39,879 bases of DNA, taken from the NCBI GenBank assembly GCA_963575745.1, contig CAUYUJ010001704.1:21893-61771 (forward strand). Reading direction: 5' to 3'. This document shows positions 1 through 11,282 of the stretch, in pieces. The notes beneath the pieces were generated by a model. That model was not told the origin of the DNA, made no database searches, and saw only the letters and a list, made by a program, of their open reading frames with translations. The position numbers and the translations under genes were made by a program. How positions within the stretch are numbered: position 1 is the stretch's first letter; each line of letters starts with the position of its first letter. The DNA comes from Prorocentrum cordatum. Lineage: Eukaryota; Sar; Dinophyceae; Prorocentrales; Prorocentraceae.

Positions 1-148
1 GTCCTCCTTCTCCTCATCTCCGTGCGCGCGCGGTCCCCGGCCTCCGTTGAGCCACTGCGGCGGGGGGGCGCTGCCGTCGCCAGCGTGGAGAGCGTTGCCA
101 GCAAGTTCCAGGATCCACAGGCGGGGGCGCTGGGGAGGGGTGGGGACG

Positions 149-335
149 ACGAGGAGGAGGAGGAGGAGGGAGGAGGAGGAGCCGCAGCATGGGCGGAGCA
201 GGAGGAGCAGGAGTGGAGGAGGAGGAGGAGGAGGAGGAGGAGGAGGAGGAGGAGGAGGAGGAGGAGGAGGAGGAGCGGGAGGGGGCGGGGGAGCATGGGG
301 AGGAGGAGAAAGGAGGAGGAGGAGGAAGAATATGT
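149..335. repeat. GGA/GAG purine microsatellite
   Basis: Nearly pure GGA triplets, with an almost uninterrupted core around 218-275. The Glu-, Gly- or Arg-rich frames it creates on this strand, and the Ser/Pro-rich frame opposite, are repeat translations and not credible genes. No promoter or RNA signal is visible. Confidence 0.9.
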
Positions 336-957
336 TCACTGCCCATAGAAGGTGGGATGTAGCGGTCACGAAGGGGGCGAGAGAGGGGAAACATGAGCGG
401 AGGAGCGGAGGGGGGCGATCGGATGAGAAGCGGGGTTTTCCTGGGGGTCGCAACAAGCACCCCAGTAGGCCGCAGCACGGCACCAACTCTTCCACGATCG
501 GTCAAAAGATTCGGCATTCTCGGATCTCCGAGCCTTTCGCCACCTGGGCCGCTAGCCTCTGGTCGAGGGTTTGCTTCCCCAGAGATTCCGCCTCCGACCT
601 CCCTGGAAAGCGGAGAGCACGGAGTACAGTGCGGGCGCGGCCGCCAGAAATTTTCGCAGGAAGCCCAACATCTGAAGTCCCGCGCGCGAGGGGCAATCGA
701 GGGAAAATTGGGAGCATCCTGAGCGGAGCAGCTTCTCTGACGGCCGCGGGAAGTCACCACGCAGCGCGCGGAGCGAATACAGCCAGGGTGCCCTGACGAA
801 AAGCAGCTGGTTTCTCAGTGCGCGTCCCCGTGGCACGACCGCAGGGTCGGCTTGCCAGGGGCGGGCCCCCCTCCGTGAGCGGAGAGGCCCGAGAGCGGAC
901 CGCGGGGCAGGCGCTTTTTGCCGCTCCACAGTGCTTGGCGCGGGTGGCCACGGACCA
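336..957. other. GC-rich stretch without a supportable gene
   Basis: Several frames are open on both strands only because the DNA is GC-rich. None shows a domain, a plausible protein composition or a convincing splice structure. I see no RNA gene and no clear repeat. Confidence 0.5.
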
Positions 958-1131
958 CGACGACGACGCCGACGTCGACGCCGACGACGCCGACGCCGAC
1001 GACGCCGACGCCGCCGCCGACGCCGTCGGCGACGGCGACGACGACGTCCACTCCTGGGCGAGCCGGGTGCTTGGAGGTTCGCCGTCTTCTCCTAGCAGTC
1101 CGGGCCTTCCCTGCGACGACGGCCACAACGA

Positions 1132-1163
<32 letters not shown>

Positions 1164-1255
1164 TCCACTCGTGGGCGAGCCGGGTGCTTGGAGGATCGCC
1201 GTCGTCTCCTGGCAGTCAGGGCCTTTCCTGCGACGACGCCGACGTCGCCGCCGCC

Positions 1256-1304
<49 letters not shown>

Positions 1305-1308
1305 CCGC

Positions 1309-1352
<44 letters not shown>

Positions 1353-1372
1353 TCCACTCGTGGGCGAGCTAG
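958..1372. repeat. Compound repeat: GAC/GCC microsatellite with three ~55-bp spacer copies
   Basis: GAC/GCC triplets are interrupted by copies of a conserved unit beginning GACGTCCACTC. The copies start near 1044, 1161 and 1350 and contain TGGGCGAGC and GGTGCTTGGAGG. In one plus frame the unit reads as an Asp-rich peptide with repeated VHSWASRVLGGSPSSP blocks. Because the triplet repeats keep every frame open on both strands, coding cannot be inferred. The third copy continues to about 1405 but meets a TAG at 1370-1372 in that frame. Confidence 0.8.
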
Positions 1373-4205
1373 GTGCTTGGAGGATCGCCGTCGTCTCCTG
1401 GCACTCCCCTGCCGAGAGGTGGCGAGAGCCCAGGCAGCCCCCCCTCGGGCCTCTGCCCCGACCCCTCCGCAAGCTGCCGGCAGGGGAGGAGCAGAAGAGG
1501 CTCACAGGGAGGCCGATCCTCCAGGACGGGGCTGCTCTTGCTGCGCGCGAGCCGGGCCGACCCCCGGCCCAGAGGGTCGACATGAGCTGCAGCGAAGAAG
1601 ATCGTGAGCGTTTTTGTTATTCGTTCTTTTGCCGACCTGCGCGGGCCCTCGCAGCCCCCCCCCGGTGGAGTAGATCTTGGCTGTTTTGGGCGCCTGTTTC
1701 AGGCAGGGGGAGTCTCCCCTTATAGGACCCAGTGCTGCAGACAGTCGCGTTAAGCAGAGGTCTGGAGCCAGACCCCCCCCTCCCCCCCCTTCCGCCCAAT
1801 GTCGAAACGCCAAATAAAAAACGCTCACATGATGACCGAAAAGAAGATCGGTCTCAAGAACGCTGGACATGATGATGATTCGTTCACGCCAATCCTTGTC
1901 ATGTGTAGCCAGGCACAGGTGGCCAAAGACGAACACCCGGCGGCCATGTAGCTGCCTATGGCCTATGTATGCAGGGAAAGAACTCCGCCAAGGAAGGAAA
2001 CAGATGGACGTCGGCCGTGTGACATTTGTGACTCGGCGACCAGCGAGTCATTAAAGACGCAGCGCCCGGGGTGCCAATATTGTAGAAGCACGTGCCCAGG
2101 CCTCTGGCTCCACGCTGCAAGAGCCAGCAGGGGAAAGGATTACTCACCCGTCCCACAGGCGTCGGCACGATCCTATGGCAGGAGTGCCATCTGGCAGCCA
2201 GATGAAGAATAGAAAGTGGCAGTGCCAAGGGCTCTGGCTCTGCCGCGAAGTCCAAGACGCCCCTCCAGCAGCCGAGAGCGGCGGCACAGAGGTGAAGAAG
2301 GGATGGCACATGCAGGCGGACAGTGTGAACGCCTGCGCGCCCCCGATGGAGCATCGTGAAGAAGGCAATGCTATGAGTACGTGACTGCTCTGGATAGGGC
2401 TGGCCAGGCGTGATGACTCAATGAATGTAGCACTTGGTGGCGTAGTTGTCAATAGGTGGTTGCCCCCGGTCGGGAGCACAAAGAGCGTGTTCCTGACAGC
2501 CCCCAGCGCCTCTAGAGACGCGAGGCCCAACCACGCGGGGGTTCGATACCGAGGATCTAGCTGTCGCAGTGGTCCATCCAGGACGGGGGCCCCCCAGGGC
2601 CTGGTGCGACCGGACGCGCCAGGGCCCACCAGGGCCTGGGCCGTCAGCGGACGCTCCTCGAGAGCCCCCGGGGTCGAGTCCACGCTGGCCCTCGGCCCGC
2701 CCTCCGATGCAGGACGGGGCGCATTCGCGGGCCCCGGCCAGAGTTCTGATGCTCCAGCCTGCTGCCAGCCCTGGTCACCAGACAGAAATCCGAGCACTGA
2801 GCAAGTACCGAAGCTGGAGGGTCTTCGCGCGTCGGGCCCTGGGAGGCGATACTCGTTCGACACTGCTTCGATGCCTTTCTGGCTGCTCGAGATCGTTTCT
2901 GGGATGTGGTCCGTAAGCACGACGGGGACAACAGAAGGCCAGAGGCCAGCCCGAGCCAGGAGCTGGAAGTCCTCACGGTGACTCAGCTCCGCGCCCACCA
3001 GCGCTTCGCGGAGCCTGCGCGCGTGCCCCAGGCCACCCGCGGGGGCGCGAAGGTAGTCGCGCGTCGCGCGTCGCGGCCGGGGCCGCAGCGACTGGCCTTC
3101 TCCAGAGGGGGGCGCGGCGCGAGGCCGCGAAGGCGCCAAGGTCCTCGCGGGGCGCGGGGCGCGGTGCGCGAAGTTGGGTGACGTGCGCACCTGGATCGGC
3201 CGGCTTGGCTGACGCTGGAGCATCAGGCCGCTCGGCGCGCTGGCGCGGTGGCGCGGTGGCGCGGTCGAGCGGCACCGCTGCAGGGCTCTTCGCCAGGACC
3301 CCGCGCAGCGTGCCCCGGGCGGCGCCCGGCGCGCGAGAAGGCGCTGCGGACGGCGCTGCGCGGAGGCCCTCGGGCGAGCCCCGAGCTGCAGCTCGGCGCG
3401 GGGCAGGCTGCTGGTGGCGGGCCGGGGGTCGGGTGTAGCCAGGACCCCAGTAAGGGGACCCTGTCAGTGGCAGGGCCCCAGAGCCCCTAAGCTGGCCAGA
3501 ATCACCAAACCAGGTCTGCCGTAGCTGATGTTTTTCCGGGTGACGGCAGTTCCTGTGAGTGGAACGGGGGGGGGGCGTCTACCAGCACACATCACTAAAC
3601 CAGGTCCCACCAAGCCCAGTTTTGCCAACGCCCGACAGGGACCACCCTGCCTGCAGGCCGTCCATGCTCGAGCTGGCGCCGGAGCACCACCAGTGGCGGC
3701 CTCCGTGCGCAGCCGTGGGGGCCGCGCGTGCGCCACCGCGTGTGAGCCTTGGGGCTCGTGAGCGGCTGCGCAGCCCACGGGTTCAGGCAGCATGGAGTCG
3801 TGGCTCTGCAGTCGCTCAAAACCTCGAGGCGCCAACAACGCCTTGTGGCCGCTTCAGGACTGCGCAGTCTTCGCCGTCGTGGGCAGCCTGGGTCACGGTC
3901 ACACCGAAGAGTTCGGCATCACCGCTCCGTACAGGCTTCCCATGGCTCACATAGCCGCCCTCACCGGAGGGGAGTCTCCATCGAGCCCCTGCCAGTCATC
4001 GAATGGATGCCAAGGACAATTTGATCCACAACGCAATAAAACGCATATCAGTGAAACCGCACATTGCAGCACAACTGGGCACAACGCAGCACTGCACAAC
4101 CCCTGGCACGGTATCGTTACCATGGATGTCCTTAGCATTGCCATTTGCCATTGCGCAAATCAGGGCAGATCTGTATCCCTTTTTACAGTGATTTTGTGGA
4201 TTGAT
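1373..4205. other. 2.8 kb without a supportable gene
   Basis: Mixed-composition DNA. Open frames of 60-360 codons occur on both strands and overlap one another; none has a recognisable domain. Small internal repeats are visible, for example a CCAGGGCCTGG-type motif near 2590-2640 and a repeated CACTAAACCAGGTC-like block near 3500 and 3595. A tRNA B-box-like GGTTCGATACC at 2540-2550 has no matching T-stem and is rejected. Confidence 0.45.
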
Positions 4206-4218
4206 AAGTTTTGGTTTG

Positions 4219-4250
4219 ACGAGGACGATGACGACGAGATCGACGTCGTC

Positions 4251-4326
<76 letters not shown>

Positions 4327-4327
4327 G

Positions 4328-4362
<35 letters not shown>

Positions 4363-4405
4363 TCGTCGGCGACGGCGAGATGGCGACGGCGACGGCGACG
4401 TCGTC
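4219..4405. repeat. GAC/GGC microsatellite
   Basis: GAC triplets graded into GGC and back. It generates poly-Asp, poly-Arg and poly-Thr/Val frames, so the open frame at 3792-4532 that runs through it is not accepted as a gene. The MITE at 4458 lies about 50 bp downstream. Confidence 0.9.
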
Positions 4406-4457
4406 GACGACCAGGCACGGAGCTCAAGCTCGCGCCCCCGCTGCCCCCCCGCAAGAC

Positions 4458-4585
4458 TTAAGTCGGGCATGTCCCTCTACAGGAGGAACATCCAACAATA
4501 ATCTAAAGATAGTATGTTTGGAGATGTTTTGAGTATTTTTTATTTTTTGTCCAAAATCAGCCCGTAGGGGACATGCCCGACCTGA
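4458..4585. mobile_element. MITE family 1, copy 1 (128 bp, 8-bp target duplication)
   Basis: Starts TTAAGTCGGGCATGTCCC and ends GGGACATGCCCGACCTGA. The 14-base core GTCGGGCATGTCCC is perfectly inverted at the two ends. The flanks are CGCAAGAC (4450-4457) and TGCAAGAC (4586-4593), an 8-bp target duplication matching at 7 of 8 positions. The A/T-richer interior has no coding capacity. A second copy at 36203-36343 shares both ends and much of the interior (TACAGGAGGAA, TTTTGAGTATT, a T-rich tract). An 8-bp duplication is typical of hAT elements, but the TTA(A/G)G terminus is not the usual hAT end, so the superfamily is left open. Confidence 0.85.
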
Positions 4586-4593
4586 TGCAAGAC

Positions 4594-5848
4594 ACGGGGG
4601 CCCAGGCCTCGACGAGGGCATCTGCCAGGGCGCCTCGTCCATCCGCGGCATGGACCGCTCGCGCGCGCGCGCGGCCGAACCGCTCCCGCCGATCTCGCCC
4701 GGCCGCCCAGCTGGGTCGCAGGGGATGCGAAGGTGATCGCGCTCTTGTGCGGCTATTCGCCGGGCGGGTGCCTGCTCGCAAGCGTCTCAAAGCACACATG
4801 TGTTGCCTCGACGCAGTACGATCGTGCATCCCCCGCGGCGAACGCAGGCCATTTTCGAGCGGTGACGCTGCGAGGGGTGGAGCGCGCCTGCCCTGCCACG
4901 GGCTGCGATGGGGGCTGCTCTGCGCTTTGCTCTGCTCGCTTTGCCCTGCGATACTGTTCCGTTGTCCCCGTCGCCTGTCGCAGAACACGGCCTCTGTGCC
5001 CACAACTTCATTCGACGGAGGCAGGGACGTGGACGGGGGGCCTGGTGCTCGTGCCAGCGTCATTCGCCCCCCTTGTCAAAGGAACCTCGCCCACCCATCC
5101 TCTCCCTCCGCGGCCGCCCTTCCTCCTTGTGCCCCCCGTGCAGGCGCAGTTCGCTGCCGCGCAGCCGGCGACGCTCGGATCGCCGCGAGCGGCATCGCCG
5201 TCGCCGCGGCGGAAACTGGGTGTCGTTGCCCCGCCTTGGGCCCCGAGGCCCTCGCGGGCGGGCCCGGCGTGGGCCTTGGCGCGCGCGGGCGGGGGCAAAG
5301 ATTCGGGTCGTGGTGCGTGCACGACGTCGGGCTTCGCTCCGCTCAGTGAGCCCGGGCGTCGGTGCGCTGAACACAAGTTGCACGCCAACCGCTTGCCGAT
5401 CGGAGCAGTTCGGGCTTTGGCCCATCGGCTCCCCTGCCGGAGGGCGTCAGGCGCGTTCGTTATGAATCGTGTTTCCCCCCATCCCCTCAGACTGTGGACC
5501 TGCCCCCCCTCCACTCCCTATCCGCCTCCTCCTCCCTCCTCCTCCTCATCTTCGTCCTCATCTTCATCCTGTTCCTGCATCGCCCCCGCGACCTATGCCT
5601 GAACCCCCCAACCCCCCCGCTGGTTTTGTTGTTTCTTCTGCGGGGGGTCCACCTTCGCGGCGAGCCGTTGAAACCAGGACCCCTGGCGGCGCATGGATTG
5701 GTTTCTTCTTCCGCGTGCGTAATGGTGTTGGAACCCCTGAACCCCTCCAGCTAGAGTGCACCTAGTATTTGAGTACAACTGGCACCATCATGTGCTAGTG
5801 CACAGCTGCTCCAGAGTGCACCAGGTCATGCAGTACTACTATCTAGTC
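4594..5848. other. GC-rich stretch without a supportable gene
   Basis: Overlapping open frames on both strands reflect high GC. No domain or splice structure stands out. A short TCC/TTC-rich patch lies at 5520-5575. Confidence 0.45.
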
Positions 5849-6009
5849 TTATCGAATTGCGATTGTGGCATGTAAGGAAACAGTACATCGACTTGATTTA
5901 GGAATCAGGAAATGCCATAGGATCGCGACTTGGGAGTACGGAAACATGATAGAATTGCGATCAAGGAATACGGAGACAGTATAGAACGTCGATTTCGGAA
6001 ATAGGACAC
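5849..6009. repeat. Degenerate ~32-bp tandem repeat, about five units
   Basis: An A/T-richer island in GC-rich surroundings. Units follow the pattern ATAG(A/G)AT(T/C)GCGA...GGAATACGGAGACA. The clearest units start near 5921, 5950 and 5982; the earlier ones are more diverged. The minus-strand frame at 5849-6049 is a product of the repeat. Confidence 0.6.
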
Positions 6010-6317
6010 ACAGCAGCGTGCAAGTATCACTAGCACAATTCCCTGGCACAACTACTATCAGAGTGGTGCCGCATCACATTTACGGCATGGGCTCTCGCGC
6101 GTGTCCTCCTCTGGTTGCGTTGGGGGGGGGTGGGGCCCCGTGCGCCCGCGCCCCGGCGGCTGAGAGTTCGCTCCTCTTCCGGACTTTCAGGCAGGGGCAG
6201 CCCCCGTGCCCGAACCCCTCGCCAAGGATGACTTTCTTTCTTCTACGGGAACCAAGCCCTCTGGGTTCCGCTTTCGTTCCAGATGAAGTCGCCTGGGTGA
6301 TGTTCCTCCCCTTGCCC

Positions 6318-6492
6318 CCCCCTCCTCCTCCTCCTCCTCCTCCTCATCATCATCATCAGCATCATCATCATCACCATCATCATCTTCATCCTTATCCTCA
6401 TCATAATCATCATCATCAGCACCATCAGCATCATCATCAACATCATCATCAGCATCACCAGCATTATCAGCATCATAATCGTCCGTATCATC

Positions 6493-6524
<32 letters not shown>

Positions 6525-6789
6525 CCTCATCATCATCGTCATTGTCATTGTCATTGTCATCGTCATCGTCATCATCATCATCGTCATCGTCATCGTCAAC
6601 GTTATCGTCATCGCCATCATCATTACATCATCATCAGCATCATCATTATCATTTTCAAATTTAACCACGTCCTGCTCTGCCTCCTCCTCATCCGCTTCCT
6701 CCTTCTACTACTCTTCCTCCTCCTCCTCATTCGTCCTCATCGTCTTCCTTCTCCTCTTCTGTCTCATGTTTCTCGTCATCACCATCATC

Positions 6790-6848
<59 letters not shown>

Positions 6849-6995
6849 AGAAGCATCAGCATCAGCATCAGCAGCATCAGCATCAGCATCAGCATCAGCA
6901 TCCGCAGCATCAGCATCAGCGTCAGCATCCGCATCGTCATCATCACCAGCATCACCATCATCATCTCCATCATCATCAGCATCAGCAGCAGCATC
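6318..6995. repeat. Long CAT/CAG/TCG/TCC microsatellite block
   Basis: TCC passes into TCA/CAT, then GTC/ATT, then TCC again near 6675-6730, then a long TCA run and finally CAGCAT. It gives spurious poly-His, poly-Ile, poly-Ser and poly-Met frames of up to 327 codons. No coding gene is called. Confidence 0.92.
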
Positions 6996-7372
6996 CCGTA
7001 GCCGCGCGCGGCGTAAATTAGACATTGGCTGTGTTGTCGTTGTTTCAAAGCGGTGAGCATATGTTGGCAATGCCTTCCTTCGCCCACGCGCTCTGGCGTG
7101 CGTGTGGCATGACTGGCTCACTGCATCCGGCCTTCCCCTCCCTCGAAGAGCAGCGGTCTGACCGGAGTCACTGCGGCTGCTGCCGCTGCAGATCGCCGTT
7201 ATTGTTGGTTGTTTCTTTGAGCTCGGTGTTCGGCGGGCATGGCTTCCTACCCAGTGCGCAGCCCGCCGCGTGCCACCCACTGTCACAGGAGCGCGCCTCG
7301 TGGCCGTCGTGCCCCGCGTCTCATCGTCGGCCCCCCTCCCTCCTTTCTCGTCGCGCGTGTGGCAGCTGGAAG

Positions 7373-7514
7373 CAGGGCTGGACCTAAGCGCTGGTTTGCT
7401 GGACTTCGGCTGTGTTTTGTTTTTTGTTTTGGCAGGGAGGTACAGGAAAACAGGCAGAGCAAAACGAAAGCAAAACGAAAACAAAACGAAGAACAACGTT
7501 TAGGTCCAGCCCTG
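7373..7514. mobile_element. MITE family 2 (142 bp, 18-bp terminal inverted repeats)
   Basis: Begins CAGGGCTGGACCTAAGCG and ends CGTTTAGGTCCAGCCCTG. The two 18-base ends are inverted copies with one mismatch. The interior also folds back: a TGTTTTGTTTTTTGTTTTGG arm faces a CAAAACGAAAACAAAACG arm. Flanks GCTGGAAG (7365-7372) and GCTGGACT (7515-7522) match at 6 of 8 positions, suggesting an old 8-bp target duplication. The CAGGG end resembles hAT termini. No coding capacity, so it would depend on a transposase supplied elsewhere. Confidence 0.8.
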
Positions 7515-7522
7515 GCTGGACT

Positions 7523-7854
7523 TCTGGTAGGTGGATCTCTCAAGCTCTCTGCCGCCTCTGGCGGTGTGTGTTGCGAGCAGGAACACAGCAAAGCCACAGG
7601 AAAGCGCGGCACTGCCAGTGTAGCTCCGCACACCAGCAAAGCCCCAGGAGAGCGAGGCGTTGACAGTGTAGCTCAACATTGACACGGTGGTGGCCGGGGC
7701 ACACGCGCCCTCCGCGGAACCCGTAGTGCCGTGTGCACGCGCGCCTTGCGCACGTTTTTGAGTCTGGCCTTTAGCTGGCGCCTCCTCCCTCCGCTCTGCC
7801 CCTCCTCGCCCGTCGGGCGGCCCGTACCTGGGGGGCCGCTCGCCCCCCCCCCCC
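7523..7854. other. No gene seen
   Basis: Contains two loosely repeated blocks around GCAAAGCCACAGGAAAGCG (7590-7612) and GCAAAGCCCCAGGAGAGCG (7636-7656), each followed by a GTGTAGCTC-like sequence. Nothing else can be supported. Confidence 0.4.
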
Positions 7855-8022
7855 CACGCACAAACACACAAACACACAAACACGAACGCGAACACCAACA
7901 CTCACACTAACACCAACACCAACACTAATACTACCACTACCACTAACACTAACACTAACACACTAACACAGTAACATTCAAACATTAACACTAAAACTAA
8001 CACTTAAACCAACACTAAAACT
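7855..8022. repeat. CTAACA-type hexamer array, copy 1
   Basis: Imperfect (ACTAAC)n/(ACCAAC)n tract. It ends with an irregular segment containing CACAGTAACATTCAAACATT and AACACTTAAACCAACACTA. The same irregular segment recurs in the second array at 8456-8645, so the two arrays share ancestry. Confidence 0.85.
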
Positions 8023-8455
8023 ACTTCCGCAGGCCGAGAAATTTTCCTCTTGAGCCACACATGTCGGAAGCGACGCGCCGATCCCCTCTGTTTTCCTCCC
8101 ACCTCATTTTGCCTCTTCCCTCATCCTTCCCTTCTTCATCCTGGGAAGACCCCCCTTCCCCGTAGAATCATAGCATTGGTCTGCAGATCCACAGCTCCGT
8201 GGATAGCCTGATGCTTCGCTTGCGGTGCTCCGCGGATCCCATTTTCCCTGGGTCCCGGATGTTAATTTTGACTATATATTTATTCCCGGGAAATGAATGG
8301 ATCCATCGATTTTTCACACGCAGGAAATTGGATCCGCGCAGCACAGAAATAGGATCCACGACACTCTCCCACGCCAGAAAAAAAGGATCCAATTGGATCC
8401 GTTGGTGTCTTCATATTTTTAGTCCAAGAGGAAAAAACTTTCGGCCTGGGGATGT
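8023..8455. other. Spacer between the hexamer arrays, rich in GGATCC
   Basis: No gene. GGATCC or close variants recur at short intervals between 8182 and 8400, often within TTGGATCC or ATGGATCC contexts, giving a loose dispersed repeat. Possible remains of a diverged tandem array. Confidence 0.45.
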
Positions 8456-8645
8456 AACACCAACACTAACACCAACATTAACACTACCACTACCACTAAC
8501 ACTATCACACTGACACAGTAACATTCCAACACTAACACGAACACTAAAACTAACACTTAAACCAACACTAATACTAACACTAAAACTAACACTAACACCA
8601 ACACGAACACTAACACTAACACTATCACTAACACGGACACACGCA
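8456..8645. repeat. CTAACA-type hexamer array, copy 2
   Basis: Same motif family as 7855-8022, with the shared irregular segment CACAGTAACATTCCAACACT and AACACTTAAACCAACACTA. Frames on the minus strand read as Val-Ser repeats and are not genes. Confidence 0.85.
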
Positions 8646-10180
8646 CACACTCTTCGCCGTGGTGGCCAGGCTCGGCTCGGCACGCCAGTGGGGCCAGAGA
8701 CGGACTCGCGGCGTTGTCCCCCAAGGGGTGTTCCTCCTGCCAAGGGCCACACTTCGATGCGATCGACCCGGCTCGATGCACAATTTCGCCCAGCTCGCTC
8801 GGATTCGATTCCGATGTTCGGGCTATCCGCTGCGGCCCGACGCAGCCGATTCGATTCGATTCAGACTCGGTGTTGATCCGGCCCAGTCCGACGCGCAATC
8901 CGATTCGATCCGATTCCCCGGTTCGATGCTGATTGATCCTGCCTACTTGCCAGCAGGGTCTGTTCGTAGCGATTTTGCGTGGATGAGCAAGCGGTGTGCA
9001 GATTTGGGCATAGCGCCATTTCGGAGTACGACCGGCGTTTTGCTCATACCAACCGAGCCTCAGTCACCGAAACTGGTGGCCCATGTTTTTTCCATGTATT
9101 GAGGAAAGGCGCGGGTATGTAGGCAACGCGCGCGACTGGGAGTGAAAGCGCGTTGCTTCCCCAGGAAACGCACAGAAGAACATCCAAGCTCGACCGTGAA
9201 TTTACGCAGGTACTGTACAGTCTGCAAGTCCACGCGGCGCATTCACTACGCCTTCGGGACAGGAACCGCGCCACCTTTTGTTGTTCGTGCTGACCTGGCT
9301 TGGGACCGGCAGTGCACTGCACTCTCGTCCCTCGCCTCCCTCTCATTTCTGCCTGTCCACAGCGCCACTCCCTCTGCACCTGCCCCTCTTACCTCCTCCC
9401 CCTCCCCCGCTCGCCTCTCCTCCCCCTTCCTGCCCGCCGTCCCACTCGCGCCTCCCTCCCGCCCCCCCGCGTCCCCGTCAGCCTTGACTCCCACCCGCCC
9501 TCCAGTTCCCCTCGTCTCGCTCCCGCTCCATAAGTTAGAATCTGCCGCGGCGCTGGCTGGCGTTCCGGGCTGGTCCTCCTGCCTGGGGGCGCGCCCACAC
9601 GCGCAGACGAGTGCGCGTGGTTGCCCAGCACGGCTTGTGGCTTGCCTTGCACGTGCTTTGCCGCCCCCGACTCGGAGGCCCTGGCGCTTGCTGCGCGCAC
9701 CCCCCCGAAGGCTTCTGACCGCGGCATGGAGGAACGGTGCACGTCAGCAAGCACGCAGGAGTAGCGTTGCCGCAGCGGCGGTCGAGGTCATCACCCGAGA
9801 GGTGCTGGCGCCCCACTCCTGCTCCTCCCGCTCCTGCTCGACCCTCCGTTCCCCTGCTCGACCCCCCCCAATTCCCCCATGACCACTCGGAACTCAGAAG
9901 CCCGCACTACGATCCTCTGGAATCCTCCGATGCCTCCCCCCCGCCTCCTCCCATCCCGCCTCCCGCTCGGATTCGCATCGCGAAGGGGTCCATTCCGTCC
10001 AATCCCGCCCCCCTCGCCTCCTCCTCCTGGCTTTGACAGGTTGGCGCGAGGAGCGAGTCTGGTAGATCTCCGCCTCGGCCTGGCACGCACTCGCCGTGCC
10101 CGGCGTGGCGGGAGGGGTTGAGGGTCTACCCCCGGTCTTGTCCCTGTCTTGTGCCAGCCTGTTCAAGAGAAGTCTCCAAC
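8646..10180. other. 1.5 kb without a supportable gene
   Basis: Around 8755-8935 the motif GATTCGATTC/GATCCGATTC recurs as a degenerate repeat. 9340-9530 is C/T-rich. Open frames are present on both strands without recognisable content. Confidence 0.4.
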
Positions 10181-10185
10181 CCAGT

Positions 10186-10500
10186 CTCCTCCCCCTCCTC
10201 CTCCTCCTCCTCCTCCTCCTCCTCCTCCTCCTCCTGATAATTTTGCTCTCAGAATCAAGGCGGAAACTACGGTGGTTGCGACTCGCGCCGCTCCGTTCGG
10301 GTGCGCGCTGCGTTGATGCTGCCCCTCACCATTCACTACTGTCTAACTCCTGCACCGCCTCCACCTCCTCCTCGTCCTCCTCCTCCTCCTCCTCCTCCGT
10401 CTCCTCCTCCTCCGTCTCCTCCGTCTCCTTCTCCTCCTCCTCATCCGTCTCCGTCTCCGTCACCTCCTCCTCCTCCTCCTCCTCCTCCTCCTCCTCGAGG
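10186..10500. repeat. TCC/CTC microsatellites
   Basis: Two TCC-rich tracts (10186-10234 and about 10355-10500, the latter mixed with GTC/CGT) are separated by about 120 bp of ordinary sequence. The Pro/Ser-rich frames are repeat translations. Confidence 0.85.
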
Positions 10501-10572
10501 ACAAGGTCAGCAGTGGCCCGCTGAGCCTGTCCAGCTGCAGCACGCCGCAGGCGGGCCGGTTGGGTCCCGCCA

Positions 10573-10623
10573 GACGAGGAGGATGAGGAGGAGGAGGAGG
10601 AGGCAGATGATGCAGATGATGCA

Positions 10624-10667
<44 letters not shown>

Positions 10668-10695
10668 CGATGATGATGACGATGACGGCGATGGC

Positions 10696-10736
<41 letters not shown>

Positions 10737-10737
10737 C

Positions 10738-10771
<34 letters not shown>

Positions 10772-10818
10772 GCGATGGCGATGACGATGATGATGATGAT
10801 GATGATGCAGATGATGCA

Positions 10819-10850
<32 letters not shown>

Positions 10851-10890
10851 CGATGACGATGACGATGATGATGATGATGATGATGATGAC

Positions 10891-10922
<32 letters not shown>

Positions 10923-10986
10923 CGATTATGATGACGATGACGGCGATGGCGATGATGATGATGATGATGCTGATGATGATGATGAC

Positions 10987-11023
<37 letters not shown>

Positions 11024-11079
11024 GCGATGGCGATGACGATGATGATGATGATGATGATGATGATGGCGATGGCGATGAC

Positions 11080-11116
<37 letters not shown>

Positions 11117-11127
11117 CAGATGATGCA

Positions 11128-11165
<38 letters not shown>

Positions 11166-11203
11166 CGATGACGATGACGATGACGATGATGATGATGATG
11201 ATG
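10573..11203. repeat. 630-bp GAT microsatellite
   Basis: Long GAT tract with periodic GAC, GGC and GCAGAT interruptions. Blocks such as GATGACGGCGATGGCGAT recur, so it has a higher-order structure made by duplication of variant segments. It creates long poly-Met and poly-Ser frames that are not genes. Confidence 0.95.
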
Positions 11204-11282
11204 TGGGTAAGAGCATTTGGGAGCTTTAGGAGGACGGTGCCGTTTTCAATTTCTAGGTTTGCTTTTCAACTTGCGCCCTTTG

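Noticed and set aside
2540-2550. tRNA B-box-like GGTTCGATACC
   Set aside because: The adjoining bases do not form a T-stem, and no A box or acceptor stem is present.
6320-7000. CRISPR-like regular repeats
   Set aside because: These are contiguous simple triplets with no unique spacers, in an evidently eukaryotic context.
6018-7001. 327-codon His/Ile/Ser-rich frame
   Set aside because: Created by the CAT/TCA microsatellite; no unique sequence of protein character.
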